Assembly (NCBI RefSeq): GCF_900099775.1 | Contig: NZ_FMTM01000001.1 | Location: 248,001 to 312,000 of the forward strand | Direction of reading: 5' to 3' | DNA from: Rhizobium mongolense subsp. loessense | Lineage (GTDB): Bacteria; Pseudomonadota; Alphaproteobacteria; Rhizobiales; Rhizobiaceae | DNA: 64,000 nucleotides | Shown: piece after piece, positions 18,531-26,993 of the stretch | Layout: each line of letters begins with the position of its first letter | Numbering within the stretch: position 1 is the stretch's first letter | Made by a program: the position numbers and the translations under genes | Notes under the pieces: model-generated | What the model was told of the DNA's origin: nothing | Databases searched by the model: none | Seen by the model: the letters and a program-made list of their open reading frames with translations, nothing else

Positions 18531-20465
18531 ATGGCACAATCGAATCCGGGTCTGCAGCCCGAGCCGTCTTTTGATGTAATCACCATCGGCCGCTCTTCCG
18601 TCGATCTCTATGGCCAGCAGATCGGTTCGCGGCTGGAGGACATCGGCTCGTTCGCCAAATCCGTCGGCGGCTGCCCGGCCAATATCGCCATCGGCACGGC
18701 GCGCCTCGGCCTCAAGTCCGGCCTGATCACCCGCGTCGGCAACGAACAAATGGGCCGCTTCATCATCGAGCAGTCGGCGCGCGAAGGTGTGGAAACTAAG
18801 GGCATCCAGACAGACAACGAACGGCTGACGGCACTCGTGCTGCTTGCGGTGGAGGCGGAAGGCGTTTCGCCGATGATCTTCTATCGCTCGGACTGTGCCG
18901 ACATGGCGCTCGACGAGGGCGATATCGACGAGGACTTCATCCAGTCGTCACGCGCCGTTCTCGTGTCCGGCACACATTTCTCGCGACAAAACACTGAGGC
19001 TGCGCAGCGAAAGGCGATCCGGATCGCCAAGGCGAATGGCCGTAAGGTGATCTTCGACATCGACTACCGGCCGAACCTCTGGGGGCTTGCCGGCCATGCC
19101 GAGGGCTTCGAGCGCTATGTGAAGTCCGACCGCGTCTCGTCGAAGATGAAGGAGACGCTGCCGGACTGCGACCTCATCGTCGGCACCGAGGAGGAAATCC
19201 TGATCGCCTCCGGCGCGGATGACGTGCTCGGCGCGCTCAAGGAAATCCGCCGCCTCTCGCCGGCAACAATCGTGCTGAAGCGCGGCGCGATGGGCTGCAT
19301 CGTCTACGACGGACCGATCGCCGACGATCTGGAAGCAGGCATCATCGGCCAAGGCTTCCCGATCGAGGTCTTCAACGTGCTCGGCGCCGGCGACGCCTTC
19401 ATGTCCGGCTTCCTGCGCGGCTGGCTGAAGGACGAGCCGCTGAAGACCTGCGCCACCTGGGCCAATGCATGCGGCGCCTTTGCCGTCTCCCGCCTGCTCT
19501 GCTCGCCGGAATATCCGACCTGGGCGGAGCTCGATTTCTTCCTGAAGAACGGTAGCGAGCACCGCGCGCTACGCAAGGACGAGGCGATCAACCACATCCA
19601 CTGGGCTTCGACGCGCAAGGGCGATATTCCGCTGCTGATGGCGCTCGCCATCGACCATCGGTCGCAACTCACTAGCGTTTGCGACGAGTTGGGCGTCGAC
19701 TACAAGAAGATCGCCGCCTTCAAGCGGCTGGCCGTCGAAGCGGCAGCGCGCGTTGCCGGTGGCCGCGACGGCTATGGCATGCTGATCGACGAGCGGTTCG
19801 GCCGTGACGCCTTCTTCGATGCGGCGAGCAAGAATTTCTCTTGGATCGGACGGCCGGTCGAATTGCCGGGTTCGAAGCCACTGCGCTTCGAGTTCAGCCA
19901 GGATATCGGCTCGCAGCTTGTCGAATGGCCGCTCGACCACTGCATCAAGTGCCTGTGCTTCTATCATCCAGATGATCCGACCGATCTCAAGAGCAAGCAG
20001 CAGGAGAAGCTGCGCACACTCTTTCAGGCCGCGCGCAAAGTCGGCCGCGAACTGCTGGTGGAAATCATCGCCAGCAAGAATGGCCCGCTGACCGACGACA
20101 CGATCTCGACGGCGATGGAAGAGCTTTACGCGCTGGGTATCAAGCCGGACTGGTGGAAGTTGGAGCCGCAGGCTTCGACGGCTGCCTGGAGGAAGATCGA
20201 CGCCGTGATCGCCAAGAACGATCCGTGGTGCCGCGGCATCGTGCTGCTCGGCCTGGAGGCGCCGGCCGAAGAGCTCGTAAAGGGCTTCGAGGCAACGCTT
20301 GCCGCTCCTTCGGTAAAAGGCTTTGCCGTCGGCCGCACCATTTTTGCCGATGCGGCGCGCGCCTGGCTCTCCGGCAATATGAATGACGAGGAAGCAATCG
20401 CCGACATGGCCGGACGCTTCCGCCGATTGACAGAGGCCTGGTTGAAAACCCGCGGCCAGCATTAA
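18531..20465 (+). CDS. iolC: Bifunctional 5-dehydro-2-deoxygluconokinase / DUF2090 aldolase-like protein
   Basis: IolC phosphorylates 5-dehydro-2-deoxygluconate during myo-inositol breakdown. The 644-residue protein is a fusion. Residues 1 to about 330 form a PfkB sugar kinase (FDVITIGRSSVDLYG, GGCPANIAIGTARLG, and the C-terminal NVLGAGDAFMSGF near residue 283). Residues about 340-640 form a DUF2090 domain, a TIM-barrel-like fold thought to supply the following aldolase step (IolJ activity). No separate iolJ is seen here, which supports that idea. iolD starts 24 bp downstream. Confidence 0.9.
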   Translation: MAQSNPGLQPEPSFDVITIGRSSVDLYGQQIGSRLEDIGSFAKSVGGCPANIAIGTARLGLKSGLITRVGNEQMGRFIIEQSAREGVETKGIQTDNERLTALVLLAVEAEGVSPMIFYRSDCADMALDEGDIDEDFIQSSRAVLVSGTHFSRQNTEAAQRKAIRIAKANGRKVIFDIDYRPNLWGLAGHAEGFERYVKSDRVSSKMKETLPDCDLIVGTEEEILIASGADDVLGALKEIRRLSPATIVLKRGAMGCIVYDGPIADDLEAGIIGQGFPIEVFNVLGAGDAFMSGFLRGWLKDEPLKTCATWANACGAFAVSRLLCSPEYPTWAELDFFLKNGSEHRALRKDEAINHIHWASTRKGDIPLLMALAIDHRSQLTSVCDELGVDYKKIAAFKRLAVEAAARVAGGRDGYGMLIDERFGRDAFFDAASKNFSWIGRPVELPGSKPLRFEFSQDIGSQLVEWPLDHCIKCLCFYHPDDPTDLKSKQQEKLRTLFQAARKVGRELLVEIIASKNGPLTDDTISTAMEELYALGIKPDWWKLEPQASTAAWRKIDAVIAKNDPWCRGIVLLGLEAPAEELVKGFEATLAAPSVKGFAVGRTIFADAARAWLSGNMNDEEAIADMAGRFRRLTEAWLKTRGQH

Positions 20466-20489
20466 CTAAGAGCATTTGGGAGGCGCCCG

Positions 20490-22334
20490 ATGGGCAAGAC
20501 GATCCGATTGACGATGGCGCAGGCTGTTGCGCATTTCCTGAAGACGCAAATGACTGTCGTCGACGGCAAGAAGGTGCCGATCTTCGGTGGCGTCTGGGCA
20601 ATCTTTGGCCACGGCAATGTCGCCGGCATCGGCGAAGCGCTCTATCAGGTGCGCGGCGAGCTGCCGACCTATCGCGCCCATAATGAACAGGGCATGGCGC
20701 ATGCGGCGATCGCCTATGCAAAGGCAAGCTTCCGCCAGCGGTTCATGGCCTGCACGACCTCGATCGGCCCCGGCGCACTGAATATGGTGACGGCGGCCGG
20801 CGTCGCACATGTCAACCGCATCCCGGTGCTCTTCCTGCCGGGCGATGTCTTCGCCAACCGCGCGCCCGATCCGGTGCTCCAGCAGATCGAGGACTGGGGC
20901 GACGGCACGGTTTCGGCCAACGACGCGTTTCGCGCGGTGTCGCGCTACTTCGACCGCATTACCCGCCCCGAGCAGATCATCACGGCGCTGAAGCGCGCCA
21001 TGCAGGTCTTGACCGATCCGCTGGATTGCGGGCCGGTGACGCTCTCGCTTTGCCAGGACGTCCAGGCGGAAGCCTTCGACTATCCGGAGAGCCTCTTCGA
21101 AGAAAAGGTCTGGACGATCCGCCGCCCGCAGCCGGACGCCGATGAACTGGCCTCTGCGATCACGCTGATCAAATCCGCCGAAAAGCCGGTGATCATCTCC
21201 GGCGGCGGCGTGCTCTATTCACAGGCGACGCTGGAACTTAGAGCCTTCGTCGAAGCCCACGGCATTCCCGTCGTCGTCAGCCAGGCCGGCAAATCCTCGA
21301 TCGACGAGCGCCACCCTCTGGCGCTCGGCTCCGTCGGCGTCACCGGCACTTCGGCTGCCAACGCCATTGCTGAGGAAACCGACCTTATCATCGCCGTCGG
21401 CACCCGCTGCCAGGACTTCACGACCGGCTCCTGGGCGCTGTTCAAGAACGCCAAGCTGAAGATCCTCGGCCTCAACATCGCCGCCTACGATGCCTACAAG
21501 CATGACGGTCAGCCGCTGGTCGCCGACGCCCGCGAAGGCCTGAAGGCACTGTCGAAAGGGCTTGGCGACTGGAAGGCACCGGCAGCACTCAGGGAAAGGG
21601 CGACGAAGGAAAAGAGCGTCTGGATGGATGCTGCCAACAAGGCGATGGCTTCCACCAATGCCGCCCTGCCCTCGGATGCGCAGGTGATCGGCGCGGTGAC
21701 GCGCTCGATCGAACTGGAAAAGGCGATCGGACTTTGCGCCGCAGGCGGCCTGCCGGGCGAGATGCACAAGCTGTGGCCAGCAACAGCCCCCGGCAGCTAC
21801 CACATGGAATACGGTTTCTCCTGCATGGGTTACGAGGTCGCCGGCGGCCTCGGCACCAAGATGGCGAACCCGGACAAGGAGGTTTTCGTTCTCGTCGGTG
21901 ACGGCTCCTACATGATGCTGAACTCCGAGCTCGCAACCTCGGTGATGATGGGCATCAAGGTGAACGTCGTCCTGCTCGACAACCGCGGCTACGGCTGCAT
22001 CAACCGCCTGCAGATGGAAACGGGCGGTGCGAACTTCAACAACCTGCTGAAGGACTCCTACCACCAGGTGATGCCGGAAATCGACTTCCGTGCACATGCC
22101 GAGAGCATGGGCGCCATAGCGGTCAAGGTTTCTTCGATTGCCGATCTGGAGAGGGCGATTGCCGGATCGAAAAAGAACGACCGTACCTCGGTCTTCGTTA
22201 TCGATACCGACCCGCTGATCACGACAGAAGCCGGCGGTCACTGGTGGGATGTCGCCGTTCCTGAGGTCAGCCCGCGCGAACAGGTCAACAAGGCGCGCAA
22301 GAACTATGTCGAAGCGCGCAAGCATCAACGCTAA
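20490..22334 (+). CDS. iolD: 3D-(3,5/4)-trihydroxycyclohexane-1,2-dione hydrolase
   Basis: IolD is a thiamine-diphosphate enzyme that opens the ring of the inositol-derived dione to 5-deoxyglucuronate. The 614-residue protein has the ThDP-activating glutamate near residue 65 (AHNEQGMAHAAIAYAKA), a central domain, and the cofactor motif GDGSYMMLNSE near residue 470 ending in NRGYGCINRLQ. The product is full length. It is the second gene of the iolCDEB operon, with iolE 18 bp downstream. Confidence 0.93.
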   Translation: MGKTIRLTMAQAVAHFLKTQMTVVDGKKVPIFGGVWAIFGHGNVAGIGEALYQVRGELPTYRAHNEQGMAHAAIAYAKASFRQRFMACTTSIGPGALNMVTAAGVAHVNRIPVLFLPGDVFANRAPDPVLQQIEDWGDGTVSANDAFRAVSRYFDRITRPEQIITALKRAMQVLTDPLDCGPVTLSLCQDVQAEAFDYPESLFEEKVWTIRRPQPDADELASAITLIKSAEKPVIISGGGVLYSQATLELRAFVEAHGIPVVVSQAGKSSIDERHPLALGSVGVTGTSAANAIAEETDLIIAVGTRCQDFTTGSWALFKNAKLKILGLNIAAYDAYKHDGQPLVADAREGLKALSKGLGDWKAPAALRERATKEKSVWMDAANKAMASTNAALPSDAQVIGAVTRSIELEKAIGLCAAGGLPGEMHKLWPATAPGSYHMEYGFSCMGYEVAGGLGTKMANPDKEVFVLVGDGSYMMLNSELATSVMMGIKVNVVLLDNRGYGCINRLQMETGGANFNNLLKDSYHQVMPEIDFRAHAESMGAIAVKVSSIADLERAIAGSKKNDRTSVFVIDTDPLITTEAGGHWWDVAVPEVSPREQVNKARKNYVEARKHQR

Positions 22335-22352
22335 ATCACATATCCGGAGACA

Positions 22353-23255
22353 ATGATGATCCGCTACGGGACCAACCCCATCGCCTGGAGCAATGACGAC
22401 GACCGCACGATCGGCGCGCATTTGACGCTCGAGGACTGCCTCAGCGATTGCGAGAAGATCGGCTTCGACGGCATCGAGAAAGGCCACAAAATGCCGTCCG
22501 ACGGCCACGAACTGAAGAAAGTGCTCGCCGCGCACAAACTCGTCTTCGTATCCGGCTGGCACTCGCTTAACCTGCTCGACCACAGTGTCGAGGACGAGAG
22601 ACAAGCGATCCAGCCGCATCTCGACATGCTCAAGGCCAATGATTGCAAGGTGTGCATCGTCTGCGAAACGTCGAACGCCATCCACGGCAACGACGGCAAA
22701 GCTCTGGCCGACAAGCCGGCTCTCACCGACGATCAGTGGAAGAAGTTCGGCGCCGATATCGAGGCAATCGCGCAATATTGCGCGGATCAGGGCATTGATC
22801 TCGTCTATCATCACCACATGGGCACTGTCGTGCAGACAGGTGCCGAGATCGACAAGCTGATGGAGACTACTGGCCCGGCAACGAAGTTGCTGCTCGACAC
22901 CGGACATGCCTGGTTCGGCGGCAGCGACCCGGTGGAAGTCGCGAAGAAGTACATGCACCGCGTCCGCCATATCCACGCGAAGAACGTCCGCCCGGAAATC
23001 CGCAATCAGGTCGAGGGCGACAAGCTCTCCTTCCTCGAAGGCGTGCGCCGCGGCGTCTTTACCGTCCCCGGCGACAAGGAGGGCGGCGTCGATTTCCTGC
23101 CGGTCCTGAGGGTCGCCGCCGAACACGGTTACGAGGGCTGGCTGGTTATCGAAGCCGAGCAGGACCCACTCAAGCGCAATCCATTCGAATATCAGTCGAT
23201 GGGGCTGAAGGCACTGAAGGGTTTTGCGAAGGAAGCTGGGTTGGACAAGGGTTGA
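22353..23255 (+). CDS. iolE: Myo-inosose-2 dehydratase
   Basis: IolE dehydrates 2-keto-myo-inositol to the trihydroxycyclohexane dione used by IolD. The 300-residue protein belongs to the AP-endonuclease-like TIM-barrel family, with metal-binding residues in [23 protein letters not shown] and [10 protein letters not shown], and a C-terminal [10 protein letters not shown]. Two ATGs lie in tandem (22353 and 22356) just after CCGGAGACA; the second has slightly better spacing, so the true start may be one codon later. Confidence 0.93.
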   Translation: MMIRYGTNPIAWSNDDDRTIGAHLTLEDCLSDCEKIGFDGIEKGHKMPSDGHELKKVLAAHKLVFVSGWHSLNLLDHSVEDERQAIQPHLDMLKANDCKVCIVCETSNAIHGNDGKALADKPALTDDQWKKFGADIEAIAQYCADQGIDLVYHHHMGTVVQTGAEIDKLMETTGPATKLLLDTGHAWFGGSDPVEVAKKYMHRVRHIHAKNVRPEIRNQVEGDKLSFLEGVRRGVFTVPGDKEGGVDFLPVLRVAAEHGYEGWLVIEAEQDPLKRNPFEYQSMGLKALKGFAKEAGLDKG

Positions 23256-23304
23256 GTTGACTGCCCGGAGCCAGCATCCGCGGAGCTTACAAGGAGAAAC
23301 CACC

Positions 23305-24102
23305 ATGCCCAATCTCAAGGTCAAGCCGAACGGCACGAACGGCCGCGTCACCCATGTCACGCCGGAGAATGCCGGCTGGACCTATGTGGGCTTCGACCTC
23401 CACCGGCTGAAGCCGGGCGAAACTGCGTCCGGCGAGACCGGCGACCGCGAGGTCTGCCTTGTCTGGGTGAGCGGCAAGGGCAAGGCGAAGGCCGGTACCA
23501 AGGATTTCGGTACGCTCGGCGAGCGCATGAGCCCCTTTGAGGGCAGCCCGCATGCGCTTTATATCCCGATGGAATCGACCTGGTCGGTGACGGCCGAGAC
23601 CGATCTAGAACTCGCCGTCTGCTCTGCGCCGGGCGGCGGCACCTACGAAGCGAAGGCCCTCCCGCCAGGCACCCATCCGGCACTCACGCGCGGCACGGGC
23701 ACGAATGTCCGCTACGTTAACAACATCATGCCGGAGGATGACAGTTCGGCGCATTCGTTGCTGGTCGTCGAAGTCATCACGCCTGGCGGCCATACGTCTT
23801 CCTATCCGCCGCACAAGCACGACCAGGACAACCTGCCGAACGAAAGCTTCCTGGAAGAGACCTATTACCACCGCCTGAACCCGCCGCAGGGGTTCGGCTT
23901 CCAGCGCGTCTACACCGACGACCGCTCGCTGGACGAGGTGATGGTGCTGGAAGACGGCGACGTGACGCTGGTGCCGAAGGGCTACCACCCCTGTGCCGCC
24001 TGCCACGGCTACGACCTTTACTATCTCAACGTCATGGCCGGTCCGAAGCGCATCTGGAAGTTCCACAATGCGCCCGAGCACGAATGGCTGCTGAAGGCGT
24101 AG
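23305..24102 (+). CDS. iolB: 5-deoxy-glucuronate isomerase
   Basis: IolB converts 5-deoxy-D-glucuronate to 5-dehydro-2-deoxygluconate, the IolC substrate. The 265-residue cupin protein has the metal-site histidines in SSYPPHKHDQDNLPNES and the conserved EETYYHRLNPPQGFGFQRVYTDD, then LVPKGYHPCAA and DLYYLNVMAGPKR. The ATG at 23305 follows AAGGAGAAACCACC; the frame is open upstream but overlaps iolE. It is the last operon gene; inositol dehydrogenase (idhA/iolG) and iolA must be elsewhere. Confidence 0.93.
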   Translation: MPNLKVKPNGTNGRVTHVTPENAGWTYVGFDLHRLKPGETASGETGDREVCLVWVSGKGKAKAGTKDFGTLGERMSPFEGSPHALYIPMESTWSVTAETDLELAVCSAPGGGTYEAKALPPGTHPALTRGTGTNVRYVNNIMPEDDSSAHSLLVVEVITPGGHTSSYPPHKHDQDNLPNESFLEETYYHRLNPPQGFGFQRVYTDDRSLDEVMVLEDGDVTLVPKGYHPCAACHGYDLYYLNVMAGPKRIWKFHNAPEHEWLLKA

Positions 24103-24112
24103 CGCCGCCTTC

Positions 24113-24135
24113 GATCGCTAAATAATCTGACAGCG
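24113..24135 (+). promoter_or_regulatory. Candidate AraC-regulator operator, copy 1
   Basis: GATCGCTAAA, then TAATCT, then GACAGCG. It matches the sequence at 25321-25343 at 19 of 23 positions and at nearly the same distance from the next start codon (about 80 versus 90 bp). The two copies flank the AraC-type gene, so they may be its binding sites. Confidence 0.5.
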
Positions 24136-24193
24136 CGAAAGACGCGCAGGTGGTTCATTGCCTTCATCCAATCAGTAAGGATGGAGGATCACA

Positions 24194-24418
24194 ATGCGCG
24201 GCTCAAGCTTCATCCCGTCCCGGCGGTTGCCTTCCTCGCACGCGATGCGGCCATGGCTGCTTACAATCCTCATCGCGGCAGCCCGCTGGATGGCGCGCAA
24301 GATGGCCGAACGGCGCAATCGCAACGCCCTGCTCGAGCTTTCAGACGACCAGCTCAAGGATATCGGTCTTTCACGCGGCCAGACCGAAAGCGACGTCCAT
24401 GTCTATTCACGCTACTGA
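24194..24418 (+). CDS. DUF1127 small protein
   Basis: A 74-residue basic protein whose C-terminal part, RRNRNALLELSDDQLKDIGLSRGQ, is the DUF1127 (YjiS-like) motif. Small DUF1127 proteins of the related Agrobacterium have been linked to RNA turnover and phosphate or carbon metabolism; the role of this member is unknown. The N-terminal part is longer than in the shortest 45-50-residue members. GGAGGA lies 5 bp ahead of the ATG. It is followed 60 bp later by the AraC gene and is probably co-transcribed or co-regulated with it. Confidence 0.85.
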   Translation: MRGSSFIPSRRLPSSHAMRPWLLTILIAAARWMARKMAERRNRNALLELSDDQLKDIGLSRGQTESDVHVYSRY

Positions 24419-24478
24419 GGTGTGATACCGTGCAAACAGGCCGGCCCCCATCGCCGCCTATCGGACCGGAAAGACTCG

Positions 24479-25309
24479 ATGCCCCAGATATCGACCGCCC
24501 TGCTCTTGAAGACGAAGACCGTGACGATTCGTGACATCGTCTGCAGTGGGGAGTGCCGTCACAAGAGCGGCGATGAATCCGCCCACAGGACAAGCCTCGT
24601 CTATCCCTATCGCGGCGTCTTCATGCGCCATGTCGGCCGCAACGATACGGTGGCCGAAGCCAACCAGATGCTGTTCTTCAATGCCGGCCAGGGTTATCGG
24701 ATCAGCCATCCGGTCGAAGGCGGCGATGCCTGCATCGATCTGGCGATCGACGAATCCGTACTTGCAGAGCTTGCGCCGAAAGAGCAGATGCAGGCAGGCG
24801 AACTTCTCTCCTTCCGCCGCCAGCGCCGTCGGATCGATCCGCGCGCCCAGGCGCTGGTTGCGCTGCTGCGCCATGGCCTGCACCGGCAAGCAGCCGAGCC
24901 GCTTGAGGCCGAGACACTGGCGCTGACACTCGTGCGCCGCTCGCTCGGCGAGCGCACCTCGCATGCCGCGGGCGCCAGCGCCGGACGGCAGAAGCTGGTC
25001 GACCGGGCAAAGCTCGTGCTCACTTCAGATCTCGCGCGCCGCTGGACCCTGGCCGAGATAGCCAAGGAAGTCGGCGTCTCGCCTGTCTATCTCACCCAGG
25101 TTTTCCAGCAGGTGGAAGCCACGCCGCTTTATCGCTATCAACTGCGGCTGCGCCTTGCCCGCGCCCTTGATCTTCTTGGAAAATACGAGGACCTCACCAC
25201 GCTCGGCCTCGATCTGGGCTTCTCGAGCCACAGCCACTTCGGTGCCTCCTTCAAGCAGGCCTTCGGTCAGACGCCCGCCGAATTTCAACGCTTGGCGCGA
25301 CTGAGGTGA
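24479..25309 (+). CDS. AraC-family transcriptional regulator
   Basis: A 276-residue regulator with an N-terminal cupin-like effector domain (about residues 20-140, including RTSLVYPYRGVFMRHVG and NAGQGYRISHPVEGGD). The C-terminal AraC/XylS DNA-binding domain (about 175-275) has WTLAEIAKEVGVSPVYLTQVFQQ and GFSSHSHFGASFKQAFGQTPAEFQ. The effector is unknown. The ATG at 24479 gives MPQISTALLL; a GTG at 24422 is an alternative. Similar 23-bp sequences lie upstream of the genes on each side, which suggests it controls both. Confidence 0.87.
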   Translation: MPQISTALLLKTKTVTIRDIVCSGECRHKSGDESAHRTSLVYPYRGVFMRHVGRNDTVAEANQMLFFNAGQGYRISHPVEGGDACIDLAIDESVLAELAPKEQMQAGELLSFRRQRRRIDPRAQALVALLRHGLHRQAAEPLEAETLALTLVRRSLGERTSHAAGASAGRQKLVDRAKLVLTSDLARRWTLAEIAKEVGVSPVYLTQVFQQVEATPLYRYQLRLRLARALDLLGKYEDLTTLGLDLGFSSHSHFGASFKQAFGQTPAEFQRLARLR

Positions 25310-25320
25310 ACCGCAGGGCC

Positions 25321-25343
25321 GATCGCTAAAGATTTCGACAGCG
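25321..25343 (+). promoter_or_regulatory. Candidate AraC-regulator operator, copy 2
   Basis: GATCGCTAAA, then GATTTC, then GACAGCG, placed 12 bp after the AraC gene stop and about 68 bp before the small Cys-rich gene. It is the partner of the copy at 24113-24135. A TATGAT hexamer 22 bp downstream could be a -10 box for an activator-dependent promoter. Confidence 0.5.
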
Positions 25344-25355
25344 GCGATGCCCCTC

Positions 25356-25410
25356 CTGATGATCTTATGATCTGGTCCCGGCGCGGGACGATCAAACGGA
25401 GGATCATCAG
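25356..25410 (+). promoter_or_regulatory. Nested inverted repeats abutting the start codon of the Cys-rich gene
   Basis: CTGATGATC (25356-25364) can pair with GATCATCAG (25402-25410), and inside it GTCCCG-GCG-CGGGAC (25375-25389) forms a second stem. The right outer arm begins in the GGAGG ribosome-binding site and ends at the base before ATG. If transcribed, the structure would cover the start region; if transcription begins at about 25378, the left arm is DNA only and may be an operator. Confidence 0.45.
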
Positions 25411-25572
25411 ATGACGAAGACCACATGCGCTGCCTGCGACTGCGAACTCGGACCTCAGGCTATCAGCGCCAAACTCGGCGGCAAGACGGTCGAGGTCTGC
25501 TGCGAAGAATGCGCCGCAGCGCTGAAGGAGGCCGATGCCGCTGCAACCGCAGCGACGACCGGCAAGACCTAA
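25411..25572 (+). CDS. Small cysteine-rich, probably metal-binding protein
   Basis: A 53-residue protein starting MTKTTCAACDCELG and continuing GGKTVEVCCEECAAALKEA, then an Ala/Thr tail. The six cysteines in C-x2-C-x-C and CC-x2-C spacing resemble TRASH/YHS-like metal sensors or chaperone domains, so zinc, copper or another soft metal is likely. GGAGG lies 8 bp before the ATG. It stands just downstream of the AraC gene with a shared upstream motif and a hairpin at its start site. No close named family is claimed. Confidence 0.75.
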   Translation: MTKTTCAACDCELGPQAISAKLGGKTVEVCCEECAAALKEADAAATAATTGKT

Positions 25573-25595
25573 GGCACTAGGAACTCTCCCCGCGG

Positions 25596-26030
25596 CTAGA
25601 TATCGAGTATCAGGTGCGGCTGGGCGTTCGATGTCTTCCGTGGCGAGACGCCGTGCTTGTCAACCTGCGCGTTGATGCGCTGACGGAACGCGGAGAAGCT
25701 CTCGAAGGTCACGACATCCACCGGTTCATCGAAATGGATGGTGATCTTGTAAAGCCCACCGCCAGTCTCTGCGAGTGCCAGAACCTTGCCGGCAAACGGC
25801 TGGTTCAGGTAGCAGCCGCGCACGTGCGAGCCGACAAGGAGCGCAGCGATGGGATCGGCCTTCGGCTTTAATGCGAGAGCCGAAAGCGTATTCCAATCGC
25901 GCCGACCGTGTTGCTGGGCAACGAGTTCGAGCGCGGCCCCGTGCGAAATCGCAGTACCGCCTGTTTCCATCGCCTGGCGAAGTCGCTTTGCCTGGGCCTT
26001 CAGTTCATCGATAGTAAGATAGGTCGTCAC
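25596..26030 (-). CDS. Glyoxalase-superfamily-annotated conserved protein
   Basis: A 144-residue protein with the N-terminal helical motif LTIDELKAQAKRLRQAM and ISHGAALELVAQQHGRRDWNTLSAL, then HVRGCYLNQPFAGKVLALAE. The N-terminal motif recurs in rhizobial proteins annotated as glyoxalase superfamily, although no glyoxalase metal ligands are evident to me. The GTG at 26030 has GAAAGG upstream; an ATG at 26069 would add 13 residues. Function unknown. It is convergent with the small Cys-rich gene. Confidence 0.65.
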   Translation of the reverse strand: MTTYLTIDELKAQAKRLRQAMETGGTAISHGAALELVAQQHGRRDWNTLSALALKPKADPIAALLVGSHVRGCYLNQPFAGKVLALAETGGGLYKITIHFDEPVDVVTFESFSAFRQRINAQVDKHGVSPRKTSNAQPHLILDI

Positions 26031-26365
26031 GTGCTGAGCCTTTCGGAAGGCATGCCATTTTGACTGCAAAGGGAGCTCGCATTGCCGTCAGTCAGCATGC
26101 ACCAATTGGCTGCGACGTGAACTTCGAGGACTTCACCATGGATTTTCATCCGCGAGCGGCCGGCGCCTCGAACCGGTGCCTGATATGGGCGAAGCGGCCC
26201 GCTGTGTCAACAATTGCCCCAGAATGGATCGCCCGGCTCTTCGCCATTGCGGAATCAAGGTTTTTTACGTCCAGCTACGCATAAGGCTCAAATTCTATTG
26301 GTCCGGTTCAGTACCTGTCAGCATTCATGCGTTACCTTTCAATCGTACAACGAGCGGAGGCTGAA
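26031..26365. other. Intergenic region with no recognised gene
   Basis: Divergent spacer between the glyoxalase-like gene and the first PilZ gene. A 74-codon plus-strand ORF (26060-26284) lacks a good ribosome-binding site and any known motif. A strong GGAGG just before 26366 belongs to the PilZ gene. Nothing else was recognised. Confidence 0.4.
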
Positions 26366-26716
26366 ATGGCCTTTCAGACGCACCTCAACGACGATAGCAA
26401 CGAGCGGGAGAAATCCTACCGGGATTTCTCCCTCGATCGGCCCGGCAAGATCATTATCGTCGGCCATCACCTCAGCACCGGCACGCAGGTCCGCTGCCTG
26501 ATCCGCACCATCAATCTCGCCGGCGCCGTCCTCGAAGTGAGCCCGACGCTCGAGGTTCCGAACCACTTTTTCCTGGAAATCCTCGGCATCCGCGACGAGA
26601 TCGGTTCGACGGTCGTCAAACGCGAAGGCGAGCTTGTGACGATCAGCTTCAACATGCTGATCAATGCGGAATTCCTGCACCATGTGCTGCGCCTGAGCTT
26701 CGAAGCGGACGTCTGA
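26366..26716 (+). CDS. PilZ-like domain protein (degenerate c-di-GMP motif)
   Basis: A 116-residue single-domain protein. Residues about 25-115 align with the PilZ protein at 28622 (TINLAGAVLEVS versus EISRGGATFVVS, and FFLEILGIRDEIG versus YYLNILGLAYRIG). The RxxxR c-di-GMP site is not intact (DRPGK) and the SxxG motif reads NLAG, so binding of the messenger is doubtful. The ATG at 26366 follows GGAGGCTGAA. Confidence 0.7.
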   Translation: MAFQTHLNDDSNEREKSYRDFSLDRPGKIIIVGHHLSTGTQVRCLIRTINLAGAVLEVSPTLEVPNHFFLEILGIRDEIGSTVVKREGELVTISFNMLINAEFLHHVLRLSFEADV

Positions 26717-26900
26717 GGCGCCGTGCTGCCCGGTCGGGAGCGCGGGCACTGTCGCGCGCCGCAAACCACACGATCAATGGCAGGAGCCACCGCAGGCCGT
26801 CCCATTCCTCCCCGTCGAGCGGGTCTGCCAGGGGATCGCGGCGGCGGCTTCTGTCTCTTGTCTCAAGCTCGTTCCAAAGAACTACCCAGTTGAGAAGCAT
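26661..26900 (-). CDS. Small hypothetical protein
   Basis: A 79-residue ORF starting MLLNWVVLWNELETRD, with a Trp-rich hydrophobic stretch (WLLPLIVWFAA) and an Arg-rich tail. GGAG lies 9 bp upstream of the ATG at 26900, and a further in-frame ATG is at 26915. It overlaps the 3' end of the PilZ gene on the other strand by 56 bp. The composition is plausible but there is no family match, so this is a weak call. Confidence 0.35.
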   Translation of the reverse strand: MLLNWVVLWNELETRDRSRRRDPLADPLDGEEWDGLRWLLPLIVWFAARDSARAPDRAARRLRRPLRSSGAAHGAGIPH

Positions 26901-26993
26901 TGTCAGGTTCTCCATCTATTCTGTGGGAGCACTTGAACTAAGCCTTCGCGGCAGCCGAATGTAGAGCCTGCGGAAGAAAGGGGGTTTTCAAAA

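Noticed and set aside
21219..23360. 713-codon minus-strand ORF opposite iolD and iolE
   Set aside because: Exact antisense of two conserved enzymes with no recognisable motif.
26060..26284. 74-codon ORF upstream of the first PilZ gene
   Set aside because: No ribosome-binding site and no motif; treated as intergenic.
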